The notes beneath the pieces were generated by a model. That model did not search any database and was not told the DNA's origin. It saw only the letters and a program-made list of their open reading frames with translations. From assembly GCF_030160835.1 (NCBI RefSeq), contig NZ_BSPC01000015.1, positions 62,001 to 126,000 of the forward strand: a DNA stretch of 64,000 bases, written 5' to 3'. Every line of letters starts with the position of its first letter. The first letter of the stretch is position 1. The translations under genes and the position numbers were made by a program. Shown here piece after piece: positions 43,919 to 50,963 of the stretch. Source of the stretch: Labrys miyagiensis. Lineage in GTDB: Bacteria > Pseudomonadota > Alphaproteobacteria > Rhizobiales > Labraceae.

Positions 43919-44254
43919 ATGGTCTATCGCAAAGGCGAATTCCAGCTCTCGACGCTGGACAGGTTCTATCCTTTCCATGTGGCAATTTTGATTCACCGCG
44001 AGAGCCCGCGCGAGCGCTTCGCGTTCTATGGCGAATTGGATGCCTTCTATCGGTCCATGAACGAGGCGCCGCGGTTTAATTGCATAGGCCGCGGCGAAAC
44101 TGAGCACATAATCTACGGCTTCAAGACGGAGGAGGCGGCGCAGACCTTCCAGGATCGCTTCGGAGGCTTCAGGATCGAGCCGACGGACAAGGCGCGGCGC
44201 GAGGCAGAGGAGCTGCTTCGTCGCGCTGAGCACACTGCCTCGAAGCCCTCTTGA
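43919..44254 (+). CDS. Small protein of unknown function
   Basis: A 111-residue protein from the ATG at 43919, preceded by GGGAGG. It has beta-like HVAILIHRESPRERFAFYG then helical DAFYRSMNEAP and a second repeat-like half (HIIYGFKTEEAAQTFQDRFGG), suggesting a ferredoxin-like alpha/beta fold. The C-terminal tail is charged. No enzymatic motif is seen. It is probably co-transcribed with the preceding gene. Confidence 0.65.
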   Translation: MVYRKGEFQLSTLDRFYPFHVAILIHRESPRERFAFYGELDAFYRSMNEAPRFNCIGRGETEHIIYGFKTEEAAQTFQDRFGGFRIEPTDKARREAEELLRRAEHTASKPS

Positions 44255-44302
44255 GATTGTAGCCTTCCACGTGCGCGCGCGAGTTGCCGTATCAGAGCAG
44301 TA

Positions 44303-44695
44303 TTAGACGGACTGGCGATATCGAATTGCGCCTTCGTTCAAGAAAATTGTTGGGATCAAGAACACTAGTGCCATTATCAAGTCATTGGCCTGCGTTTGTA
44401 GATCCCACATTGGAAGCGCATCTCTCAGCGCCAATGTTTCCATCAACAATGCCGCAACAACCAAGAGGACGCCAAATCGTGCGATTCTCCAATACGGAAC
44501 AAGAAGCAGGATCGCGCCAATTATCAAAAGTGGCGATATCACATTTCTCATATAATCAATTGTTGAAGGACTATATGTTTTCAACATACTGACGACGGGG
44601 ATGTCATCACGGCGATACTGGTATGCGATAAACCAGCCCAGGCCTGATACAGGAAGACGCAAAAGATAGCCGAAAAGATGCATCAAAGTAGCCAT
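44303..44695 (-). CDS. Membrane protein with about four spans
   Basis: A 130-residue hydrophobic protein (segments LMHLFGYLLRLPVSGLGWFIAY, VISPLLIIGAILLLVPYW, FGVLLVVAALLMETLAL and LIMALVFLIPTIFLN). AGGAG sits eight bases upstream of the ATG. Low GC. No family is recognised. Confidence 0.7.
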   Translation of the reverse strand: MATLMHLFGYLLRLPVSGLGWFIAYQYRRDDIPVVSMLKTYSPSTIDYMRNVISPLLIIGAILLLVPYWRIARFGVLLVVAALLMETLALRDALPMWDLQTQANDLIMALVFLIPTIFLNEGAIRYRQSV

Positions 44696-44953
44696 TCAGA
44701 AGGCTCCTGTGAAAAGGCCGGGAATTACGCTCCCTATCCCGATTATCCGCTACACTAACAATGGGATGCCGAACTGCAAGTCTCGATGGACAGAGTGAGG
44801 CACTCCCCGGTCTGATATGGGAAGTATTCTTTTTTGCAGGGCCACTTGGGCTAGGCAGCTTGTACCGTTCGACTATTTGGCGGACAATCTGGAGGTTGGA
44901 CGCTCAGGCGCGTAAGTGATCAATGGGTCGCAATCTCTAATGTTTGGGAGATA

Positions 44954-45220
44954 ATGATGGAAGGTAAGAATTCAAAGCCACCGATCTTGCGATCACTGAT
45001 AATTGGTTTTGTGCCTTTAATAATACTCATGGTATTGTTTAGTGCGTTAGACGCAAAAGGGTGGGATCCCATTAAGAATATTGAGAGACTTTTATTGGAG
45101 CCTACTGCTGAAGAACGGGATAGACAAGCTGCGGAGCAGAAGTTTCTTGATTTGCAGAATCGAATCCAAAGCAACGCTGCTAGGATGGAAAAAGAGTACG
45201 GTAAACCGAAAGGTCCGTAA
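44954..45220 (+). CDS. Single-span membrane protein with charged tail
   Basis: An 88-residue protein with one hydrophobic segment (LIIGFVPLIILMVLFSAL) near the N terminus and a long charged helical tail (EERDRQAAEQKFLDLQNRIQSNAARMEKEYG) likely to form a coiled coil. GGGAGATA precedes two adjacent ATG codons. It could be an anchor or a small lysis-type accessory protein. The function is unknown. Confidence 0.65.
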   Translation: MMEGKNSKPPILRSLIIGFVPLIILMVLFSALDAKGWDPIKNIERLLLEPTAEERDRQAAEQKFLDLQNRIQSNAARMEKEYGKPKGP

Positions 45221-45298
45221 TAATATGCTCCAGCCGCCGGCAGCCCGTGCGCAGACGCGCGTGTCTTACGAACCGTCCCCAAAATAAAGGTTGCCGCC

Positions 45299-45646
45299 AT
45301 GCTGGAACGTGTTGCCACCTTCATCCGCCAGCGCCCAGCGCTAAAATGGGTGTTGTTGGCGTTGTTCGGTGTGGCATGTGTCCTCCTTCGAGGCAGTCAG
45401 GTTTACGATTTCATATGGCCCCGCGACAAAGCCGTTTATCCATATCACTCGGCGGACGAAGCAAACAAAGCTCAACAGGGCGCAGTCGCGTTGATCCTCG
45501 CCACGTTGGACGACGAACGCAACGAATGCGCAAAGGGCAACTCCAAGTCGTGCGACGAAGCGTTGAATGACGAACGCGTCGCATGCTCGATGGGCGACTC
45601 CAAGTCGTGCGACCTAGCAAAAAACCTCGGAAAACCAGACCACTAG
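45299..45646 (+). CDS. Membrane-anchored protein with duplicated Cys-Ser-Lys-Ser-Cys unit
   Basis: A 115-residue protein with one span (LKWVLLALFGVACVLL). Its C terminus holds two copies of a unit: DDERNECAKGNSKSCDEA and NDERVACSMGDSKSCDLA, each with two cysteines seven residues apart. An internal duplication has preserved both cysteine pairs, which suggests structural disulfides or metal binding outside the membrane. AAAGG precedes the ATG. No family is recognised. Confidence 0.7.
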   Translation: MLERVATFIRQRPALKWVLLALFGVACVLLRGSQVYDFIWPRDKAVYPYHSADEANKAQQGAVALILATLDDERNECAKGNSKSCDEALNDERVACSMGDSKSCDLAKNLGKPDH

Positions 45647-45729
45647 AAGCCACAAAGAGGTCCCGCAAACGACCCATATCCGTTAAGCCGAATACACTCC
45701 CGGTATTCTTATTCAACAATACTTCGAAC

Positions 45730-45885
45730 TCAGCGCCAAGCAGGACGTCCGACGAACGTCCATTTGACGAGAAGTTGGAGGACCGTCTGCACCAGCAGCA
45801 TAAGGACGCATCCAATACCGTAGTAGTGCGCGGAATACATCAGCAAGACACTTGTCATAACGCTAGACGCCAGTGCGACAACCAC
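45730..45885 (-). CDS. Possible small two-span membrane peptide
   Basis: An open frame of 42 codons from the ATG at 45858 (51 from the GTG at 45885) encodes VVVALASSVMTSVLLMYSAHYYG and IGCVLMLLVQTVLQLLVKWTF, two plausible spans. It ends FVGRPAWR. No good ribosome binding site is visible and an in-frame stop lies 36 bases upstream of the GTG, so it could be the remnant of a longer gene. Confidence 0.3.
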   Translation of the reverse strand: MVVALASSVMTSVLLMYSAHYYGIGCVLMLLVQTVLQLLVKWTFVGRPAWR

Positions 45886-46036
45886 ACCTGCTATGCTAAA
45901 TCTGGTTTGTCCTTTTCAGGTAAACCCCAGCGAGACAATCCGATGAGACACTTTCCGCGTCTTATTTGGGTTTACTTTTGTATTATGAGACGGTATGGAA
46001 TGCGGGTCTAGAACCAAACGAGACGGGTGCCAGTGA

Positions 46037-46600
46037 ATGACCACGTACGGCTATGCACGCGTCAGCACCACTGACCAGGATCTGACAATTCAGGTTGAGG
46101 CTCTCCGCAAAGCTGGGTGTGAGGTCATCCGGGAAGAGAAGCGCTCCGGCACGACCCGGGAGGGCAGGGCAGAGCTTGATACGCTTCTCACCTTCCTTCG
46201 TTCAGGCGACACGCTGATGGTCACGCGCATCGATCGCCTGGCGCGCAGCATTGGGGATCTGCAAGACATCGTTCGCTCGCTCAAGGCTAGGGGCGTTGCG
46301 CTCAAGGCCACGGAGCAGCCGATCGACACCAGCACCGCCGCCGGCAAGGCGTTCCTGGACATGCTCGGCGTCTTCGCCGAGTTCGAGACGAACCTTCGAA
46401 AAGAGCGCCAGATGGAAGGCGTCGCCAAAGCGAGGGCCGCGGGCGTGTATAAAGGGCGCAAGCCGACCATTGACATCGCCACGGTGAAAGAGCTGCAGGG
46501 CAGCGGGCTGGGCGCCACGGAGATTGCAAAGAGGCTGGGGATTGGAAGGGCGAGCGTTTACCGGGTTATAAGCGAACGGCTAACGACGCATGTCAATTGA
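46037..46600 (+). CDS. Serine recombinase (resolvase/invertase)
   Basis: A 187-residue small serine recombinase. YARVSTTDQ holds the catalytic Ser10. DTLMVTRIDRLARSIGDL and FAEFETNLRKERQMEGVAKAR are the conserved core and helix E. The C-terminal helix-turn-helix (GATEIAKRLGIGRASVYRVI) binds the site DNA. It is of the Tn3 resolvase/Gin invertase type. No paired inverted crossover sites are evident by eye, so it may act as a resolvase left by a transposon or in trans. It stands immediately upstream of the caspase-like gene. Confidence 0.95.
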   Translation: MTTYGYARVSTTDQDLTIQVEALRKAGCEVIREEKRSGTTREGRAELDTLLTFLRSGDTLMVTRIDRLARSIGDLQDIVRSLKARGVALKATEQPIDTSTAAGKAFLDMLGVFAEFETNLRKERQMEGVAKARAAGVYKGRKPTIDIATVKELQGSGLGATEIAKRLGIGRASVYRVISERLTTHVN

Positions 46601-46773
46601 TCGCCGCAGTGACGTCTTTTTTCTATAGTGAGCGTGTATAAGCGTCTGCATGATCGCAGCAACCGCCCGGCAGGGATAATTGCCAACGGGGCGCTTACTT
46701 TGTGCCCCAGAACACTTTGCCCTCTGCAGAATATGTTATTGTAAGGCAGAGGTTCAAAATATGGGAGGCGGGC

Positions 46774-48339
46774 ATGCTTGGGCGTTTTCTTGCTATTCTC
46801 GCATTTCTGGCGATCTGTCTACCCGTCACTGCTCATGCCGAAAAGAGAGTGGCACTTCTAATTGGAAACTCAAACTATTCCACCGTTGGTAAACTTAAGA
46901 ATCCTCCCAACGACGTTAAGTTGATTCAAGGTGCTCTTCAGCAGGCCGGCTTCGATTCCGTATCGGTACAATTAGATCTTGGACGAGAACAATTTGTAAA
47001 AACCTTACGCACGTTTGAAGATGAGGCTGCTAAGGCTGACATCGCCGTTGTCTATTATTCGGGGCATGGCATTGAGATGGACGGTGAGAACTACCTAATT
47101 CCTGTCGATGCGAAACTCACCACAGATCGAGACGTCGTGGATGAAACGATAACCCTGCAGCGGGTTGTAACCGCCCTTGAGGGCGCAAAGCGCCTTAAGC
47201 TAATCATCCTAGATGCGTGTCGAAACAATCCATTTATTGCAAATATGAGCCGGTTTAATGCGACGAGATCGATTGACCGAGGACTGGCACGTGTTGATAC
47301 ATCTACCCCGGACACACTCGTGGCGTTTGCGGCAAAGGCGGGCACGACCGCTATTGACGGTGACGGGGACAACAGCCCGTTTGCTTCGGCGTTAGCAAGC
47401 CGTCTAACTGAGAGGGGCGTCGATGTACAAATAGTTATGCGGAAAGTGCGAGATGACGTGTTGAACTCGACTCAGCAAAAGCAAGAGCCATTCGCATATG
47501 GCTCACTTGGCGGCGCGCTCATAACACTCGCCGATCCACTTCCGCCAGCGGTCAGCGCTCCTGCTCAAACAACTCCAGCGATACCATCTGGAAATTTTGA
47601 CCCATGTTCTCAAGCAGCCGCCCATTGGGCTGAAGCAAAGGCCCAAAACAAGCGAGAGTTTTATGAGGACCACATTCGCCTGTTTGGCAGCTGCCCATTT
47701 GCACCTTTCGCGAGAGCGGCAGTGGCAAAGCTCGATGCGGACGCAGCAGTTAAGACCACGCCGCCACCTAGTTCTTCGCCTAATCAAATTGCAGCAGTGA
47801 CGGTGCCAAGTACCCCAAAGCTAGTCACAAAACCATTGCCACCCCATAAACGTGCCGCGGTACACGTTCAAAAACGTACACGAATTAAGGTCGTGAAGGC
47901 TTCTCGAGTCGCACCTGCAGTTAGCCGTGATTTTGCGGCGCCAGTGCTGCCATCCAGCACTCGATCAAAACCAATACCTGTATTTCCACTGCCGAACGGT
48001 GGTGGCGGGGGTGGCGGGGGTGGTGGTAGTGGCGGCGGTGGAGGCGGCGGAGGAGGCGGTGGCGGATGGTCCGATCGCCGTCTCAAGACCGACATCCAGG
48101 CTCTCGGCCATTCTCCTAGCGGCTTGCCAATCTACAGCTTCCGCTACATCTGGGGTGGCCCGATCTATGTGGGCGTCATGGCGCAGGATCTCCTCGAGAC
48201 CCGGCCCGAGGCAGTCATTGTCACCGACAGCGGATTTATGATGGTCAACTATGACGTGATCGATGTTAAACTAATGTCGCTTAGGCAATTTGAAGCTCGA
48301 AAAAAAATACGATCTATCAGTATGACGCACGGTTCTTAG
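46774..48339 (+). CDS. Exported caspase-like peptidase fused to an S74-type chaperone tail
   Basis: A 521-residue three-part protein. A Sec signal peptide (MLGRFLAILAFLAICLPVTAHA) starts at the ATG at 46774, which has GGGAGG upstream. Residues about 25-260 are a peptidase C14 (caspase/metacaspase) domain: VALLIGNSNYS, catalytic His98 in YYSGHG and Cys149 in LDACRNNPF. A second short region (about 275-335) is rich in Cys/Ala, then a Pro/basic linker and a polyglycine run (residues 409-431, one Ser). The tail, from Ser433 (WSDRRLK, then VGVMAQDLL and VNYDVID), matches the intramolecular chaperone/S74 autoprocessing domain of tail spikes, including Ser433 and Lys438 at the spacing of its self-cleavage pair. 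Neighbours give no direct clue to function. Confidence 0.88.
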   Translation: MLGRFLAILAFLAICLPVTAHAEKRVALLIGNSNYSTVGKLKNPPNDVKLIQGALQQAGFDSVSVQLDLGREQFVKTLRTFEDEAAKADIAVVYYSGHGIEMDGENYLIPVDAKLTTDRDVVDETITLQRVVTALEGAKRLKLIILDACRNNPFIANMSRFNATRSIDRGLARVDTSTPDTLVAFAAKAGTTAIDGDGDNSPFASALASRLTERGVDVQIVMRKVRDDVLNSTQQKQEPFAYGSLGGALITLADPLPPAVSAPAQTTPAIPSGNFDPCSQAAAHWAEAKAQNKREFYEDHIRLFGSCPFAPFARAAVAKLDADAAVKTTPPPSSSPNQIAAVTVPSTPKLVTKPLPPHKRAAVHVQKRTRIKVVKASRVAPAVSRDFAAPVLPSSTRSKPIPVFPLPNGGGGGGGGGGSGGGGGGGGGGGGWSDRRLKTDIQALGHSPSGLPIYSFRYIWGGPIYVGVMAQDLLETRPEAVIVTDSGFMMVNYDVIDVKLMSLRQFEARKKIRSISMTHGS

Positions 48340-48522
48340 TACCATCCTGAAATATGTATCGTGGAGGAGATCAGCTCACTTTGATTCTCCCGAGCGGACA
48401 GAACAACTTCCAATGATTCCGGGCTGAGAAATCTTGGACCTTTATACGCAAAACTTTATGGCAGTGCCATTGGGATCTAATCCGGTTTGAAGTTCGCTTT
48501 GGCCCGTCACGAGGACCAGAGC

Positions 48523-48591
48523 ATGAAGCGCGTCCGCTTTTCGGAAGAACAGATCATTGGGACCTTGAAGGAGCACGGGGCCGGCGCCCCG
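48523..48591 (+). pseudogene. IS3-family transposase OrfA remnant
   Basis: MKRVRFSEEQIIGTLKEHGAG is the start of an IS3/IS407-type OrfA helix-turn-helix. After about 23 codons the reading frame continues into unrelated sequence, so only the 5' tip remains. It marks a deletion or insertion junction downstream of the caspase-like gene. Confidence 0.7.
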
Positions 48592-48604
48592 CTCCCGCGA
48601 TACT

Positions 48605-48838
48605 TCATCCCGGCCAAGGCAAACTCAGCGGGCCTCGTGCCTGGTCCGCAGCGCTCGCAGAAGACGTGCTGCATGATGCAGCCCAGATCCTCGCACTTCG
48701 ATCGCGTGCGCAGCAGGCGCCAGGGCAAATGCACCGACACACGGCACTTGTCGCCGCGAGCCTCAGGCCTTCCCAGCCGGCTGCGTTGGTCGCGCTCTCC
48801 AGCCGCTGCAGCCTGCTTTCAATCGATCGAGAGGCCAT
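48605..48838 (-). CDS. Small phage-type protein (RSIESRL family), possibly truncated
   Basis: About 77 residues from the ATG at 48838 (MASRSIESRLQRLESA). Its start resembles that of the adjacent leftward gene (RSIENRLRSIE), so the two may be duplicates. The tail is Cys/Ala/Ser-rich and not convincing, and its 3' part may have been replaced at the IS remnant junction. Confidence 0.35.
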   Translation of the reverse strand: MASRSIESRLQRLESATNAAGWEGLRLAATSAVCRCICPGACCARDRSARIWAASCSTSSASAADQARGPLSLPWPG

Positions 48839-49034
48839 CTCCACTCCTCGCCTGCTCGCCGAAGGGCGTGTTTCCGAGCCTCGGCACGCCCGTGTTCACT
48901 CGCACGATCTGCGCACCAGGTTCAGCGGCCAAAATCTCGGCCTCTGCCTCGCGGCTGCAGGCCACGAACACACGTCGGCTAAGACGCGTCTGTTCAATGC
49001 TCCGAAGCCGGTTCTCAATGGATCGAGCAACCAT
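48819..49034 (-). CDS. Small phage-type protein (RSIENRL family)
   Basis: About 71 residues from the ATG at 49034 (MVARSIENRLRSIEQTRLSRRVFVACSREAEAEILAAEPGAQIVRVN). It has a short basic helix and then a strand-helix-strand. Its stop overlaps the start of the similar gene on its left, suggesting coupling. Such short coiled-coil starters often lie near terminase genes in phages, but no large terminase is present here. Confidence 0.45.
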   Translation of the reverse strand: MVARSIENRLRSIEQTRLSRRVFVACSREAEAEILAAEPGAQIVRVNTGVPRLGNTPFGEQARSGDGLSID

Positions 49035-49454
49035 TTGGGGCCGCCCTAGGATGTCCCGCCGGAAACTCGGCGGTGATAAGGCAGATCGCCTTGTTGTTCG
49101 ACCCAGGCGGTCCGCCATAGATGGTCTGCCTACTCACATCCCGACACCGGCAGAAGGCCGCGCTAGGGAGCAGGATAGCGCTGCTTGATCAAATGGGAGC
49201 GATGTTGAAAAATGCGACTTCTCCAAGGATGTCGAAAACGTGTGGCAATCGATGATATGCCCTGCGATGGGGAAGACAAAAGCAAGCCGGCGCAAGCCCC
49301 GATCGGCTGACCTATAGACGAGGGAAAAGCTGTTTCGTCCTGACTTCGGAAATTCCATCGCACCGTTGATCAAGCGGGCTTCGGAACTTCTTCGCAGCGT
49401 CGATGAGCTTTTGCCCGAGTTGGCGAATTGCATGAGAAGCGAGGGAACGGTGCC
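49035..49454. other. Gap of unclear coding status
   Basis: About 420 bases between small genes of opposite orientation. Short open frames exist on both strands, but none has both a good ribosome binding site and a convincing composition. I cannot support a gene here. Confidence 0.4.
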
Positions 49455-49781
49455 ATGGGGTGGCTGGAGAGGGTCTGGGCAACGCTACAATCGCCTGCGC
49501 CGTGGTGGATGTCGGTTTTGCTTTTTCTGCTGTGGCAATGGTCGGCGGCAGATAGCAAGGCATTCAAGGCTTCCTTGGCGATCCTCACCGATAGGCATGA
49601 AAGGCTGGTGGACTCCACCGAGCAAAAAGTCCGGGTTTTAGAAGAGGTGTTGGGCGATGTCAGGGTAAGCAGCGAGGGACACAGCCATACCCTTGCGATG
49701 AATGAAAGGGAGGTGATCAGGCTTCGGGACGAAATTGCTGTCCTCAAACTTAAGCTCATACAAGCCGGGATTCGGATCTGA
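49455..49781 (+). CDS. Single-span membrane protein with coiled-coil tail
   Basis: About 108 residues from the ATG at 49455 (MGWLERVWATLQSPAPWWMSVLLFLLW). One hydrophobic segment near residues 17-28 is followed by a long heptad-rich helix (LTDRHERLVDSTEQKVRVLEEVLGDVR and NEREVIRLRDEIAVLKLKLI). The layout resembles small phage membrane proteins such as Rz-type spanins or holin partners, although no such family is clearly matched. Confidence 0.6.
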   Translation: MGWLERVWATLQSPAPWWMSVLLFLLWQWSAADSKAFKASLAILTDRHERLVDSTEQKVRVLEEVLGDVRVSSEGHSHTLAMNEREVIRLRDEIAVLKLKLIQAGIRI

Positions 49782-49841
49782 GACCGAGCGCCGCCACCCA
49801 ATAGGCAGTTAAGATCAAAGAGATCGGAGCGATACGCGCTT

Positions 49842-50219
49842 TCAGTGCGCCTTACTCGACCCTACCAAGATCATCTCATCTACCACCGGTTCGTCTTCGA
49901 CAGCGCTAATCCCCAGTTCCCTGGCGCCCTCAAGAATGCGCCGCTCCAACTCTTCGTCTGACAAGTGGCTGAAGTCGCCTGGCCTGCCGATCTCCACTTG
50001 GGCAATCGCCTTGCCCCAGCCACGTTCGAGGATCTTGTCTGCGGCAGACACGCGGGCCGGCGCGGTCGCCGTCGGGTCGCGCATGATGGCCACCAGCGTC
50101 TGAATGGCCTCCTCAGTGAATTCCTTGGCAAGCTCACCGATCGCGCGGCCCTTTTCGAGCGTGCTCTTGTTGAGGGAACCCTTGGGCCTGCCGGCACCGG
50201 GTCGATATCCGCCGGGCAT
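49842..50219 (-). CDS. Phage small terminase-like/DUF5681-like protein
   Basis: A 125-residue protein with the start GGYRPGAGRPKGSLNKSTLEK, a basic Gly/Arg motif characteristic of small terminase-like and DUF5681 proteins next to phage packaging genes. A helical body follows (AIGELAKEFTEEAIQTLVAIMRDP, then ARVSAADKILERGWGKA). The family probably binds DNA through the basic N terminus. No large terminase follows on its strand. Confidence 0.7.
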   Translation of the reverse strand: MPGGYRPGAGRPKGSLNKSTLEKGRAIGELAKEFTEEAIQTLVAIMRDPTATAPARVSAADKILERGWGKAIAQVEIGRPGDFSHLSDEELERRILEGARELGISAVEDEPVVDEMILVGSSKAH

Positions 50220-50374
50220 GAGTGCTTCCTGATTGGACTGAAATCCGTGCGAACTAGATTGATAAGCAGAAATGCTTAATTCAAGCGCATTATATCAGCC
50301 TTTCTAATCAATTGCACCCGTTCCTGACTTCGCAAACAGTCGATTTCGCTGCGATCAGCGTGATTTTTCCAGAT

Positions 50375-50848
50375 TTAAAATCGCGTTTTGGCTACTTCCC
50401 CTCTGGTAACGGTTGCCGGCCAATGGCCGCGATAGAAGCTGCCACCAGTCGACAGCGTGGCGTGATGCGCATCGATGCCTACGACCGATCGCCCCCGCAG
50501 CAGCCACACGAGGCCCATTACGTCATGTCGGACGAGCGGGTGAGTAGGATGCAGGCCGAATAGCTCCAGGTCGCTCCAGCCCAATAGAAGGGCTTCATCA
50601 GCCCATCGATCGAGGAAGGCGCGGGCATCGGCCTTTGCCTGTTGCCAGCGGTGATCATCATCCGTCGGGTTCGTAGCCTCAAGAGTGGCGAAGGCGTCGG
50701 CGTAAGGGCCTCTATATGCTGGCTGGAACGACATGACTTCTGCGACAGCCGTTACGATCGGCGCCGACTCTATCAGTTCGTCCTGAGCCTCGATATCCCG
50801 CGCCTTGGTCGCGGCGCGGTTCAGAGCAAGGGCAAGCCATTCGCTCAT
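50375..50848 (-). CDS. Protein of unknown function downstream of the primase-like gene
   Basis: A 157-residue soluble protein rich in Trp and Ala (for example ADARAFLDRWADEALLLGWSDLELFGLHP). GGAG lies eight bases upstream of the ATG. It is on the same strand as the Toprim/DUF3987 gene, 115 bases after it. The C terminus (MGLVWLLRGRSVVGIDAHHATLSTGGSFYRGHW) looks beta-rich. It is possibly part of the replication operon. Confidence 0.65.
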   Translation of the reverse strand: MSEWLALALNRAATKARDIEAQDELIESAPIVTAVAEVMSFQPAYRGPYADAFATLEATNPTDDDHRWQQAKADARAFLDRWADEALLLGWSDLELFGLHPTHPLVRHDVMGLVWLLRGRSVVGIDAHHATLSTGGSFYRGHWPATVTRGEVAKTRF

Positions 50849-50875
50849 TGTAAATCTCCAACCCCTTGTCCGTTT

Positions 50876-50944
50876 GCTCCGTTAGCCTCGATAGCTCGTT
50901 GGACTGTCATCTATCGGAGCTAATGGAGCTAATGGAGCTAATGG
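50876..50944. repeat. Tandem GGAGCTAAT repeat with inverted partner
   Basis: GGAGCTAAT is repeated three times in tandem (50916-50942), and the flanking CTATCGGAGC (50911) is nearly complementary to 50876-50894, so a hairpin is possible. A closely related sequence, CTATCGAAGCTAACGGAGC, occurs within the primase-like coding region near 52,465-52,485 on the minus strand. Confidence 0.75.
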
Positions 50945-50963
50945 ACTGGCACCTACAGATTTC

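Noticed and set aside
45583-46011. 142-codon plus-strand frame after the Cys-repeat gene
   Set aside because: It has a basic, low-hydrophobicity, patternless sequence and overlaps the better membrane-peptide frame on the other strand.
46010-46036. SOS box upstream of the serine recombinase
   Set aside because: GAAC is followed seven bases later by GACG, not GAAC, so it does not meet the consensus.
48666-49049. 127-codon plus-strand frame over the RSIE genes
   Set aside because: The minus-strand frames have similar, family-like starts and overlapping coupling; the plus frame is featureless.
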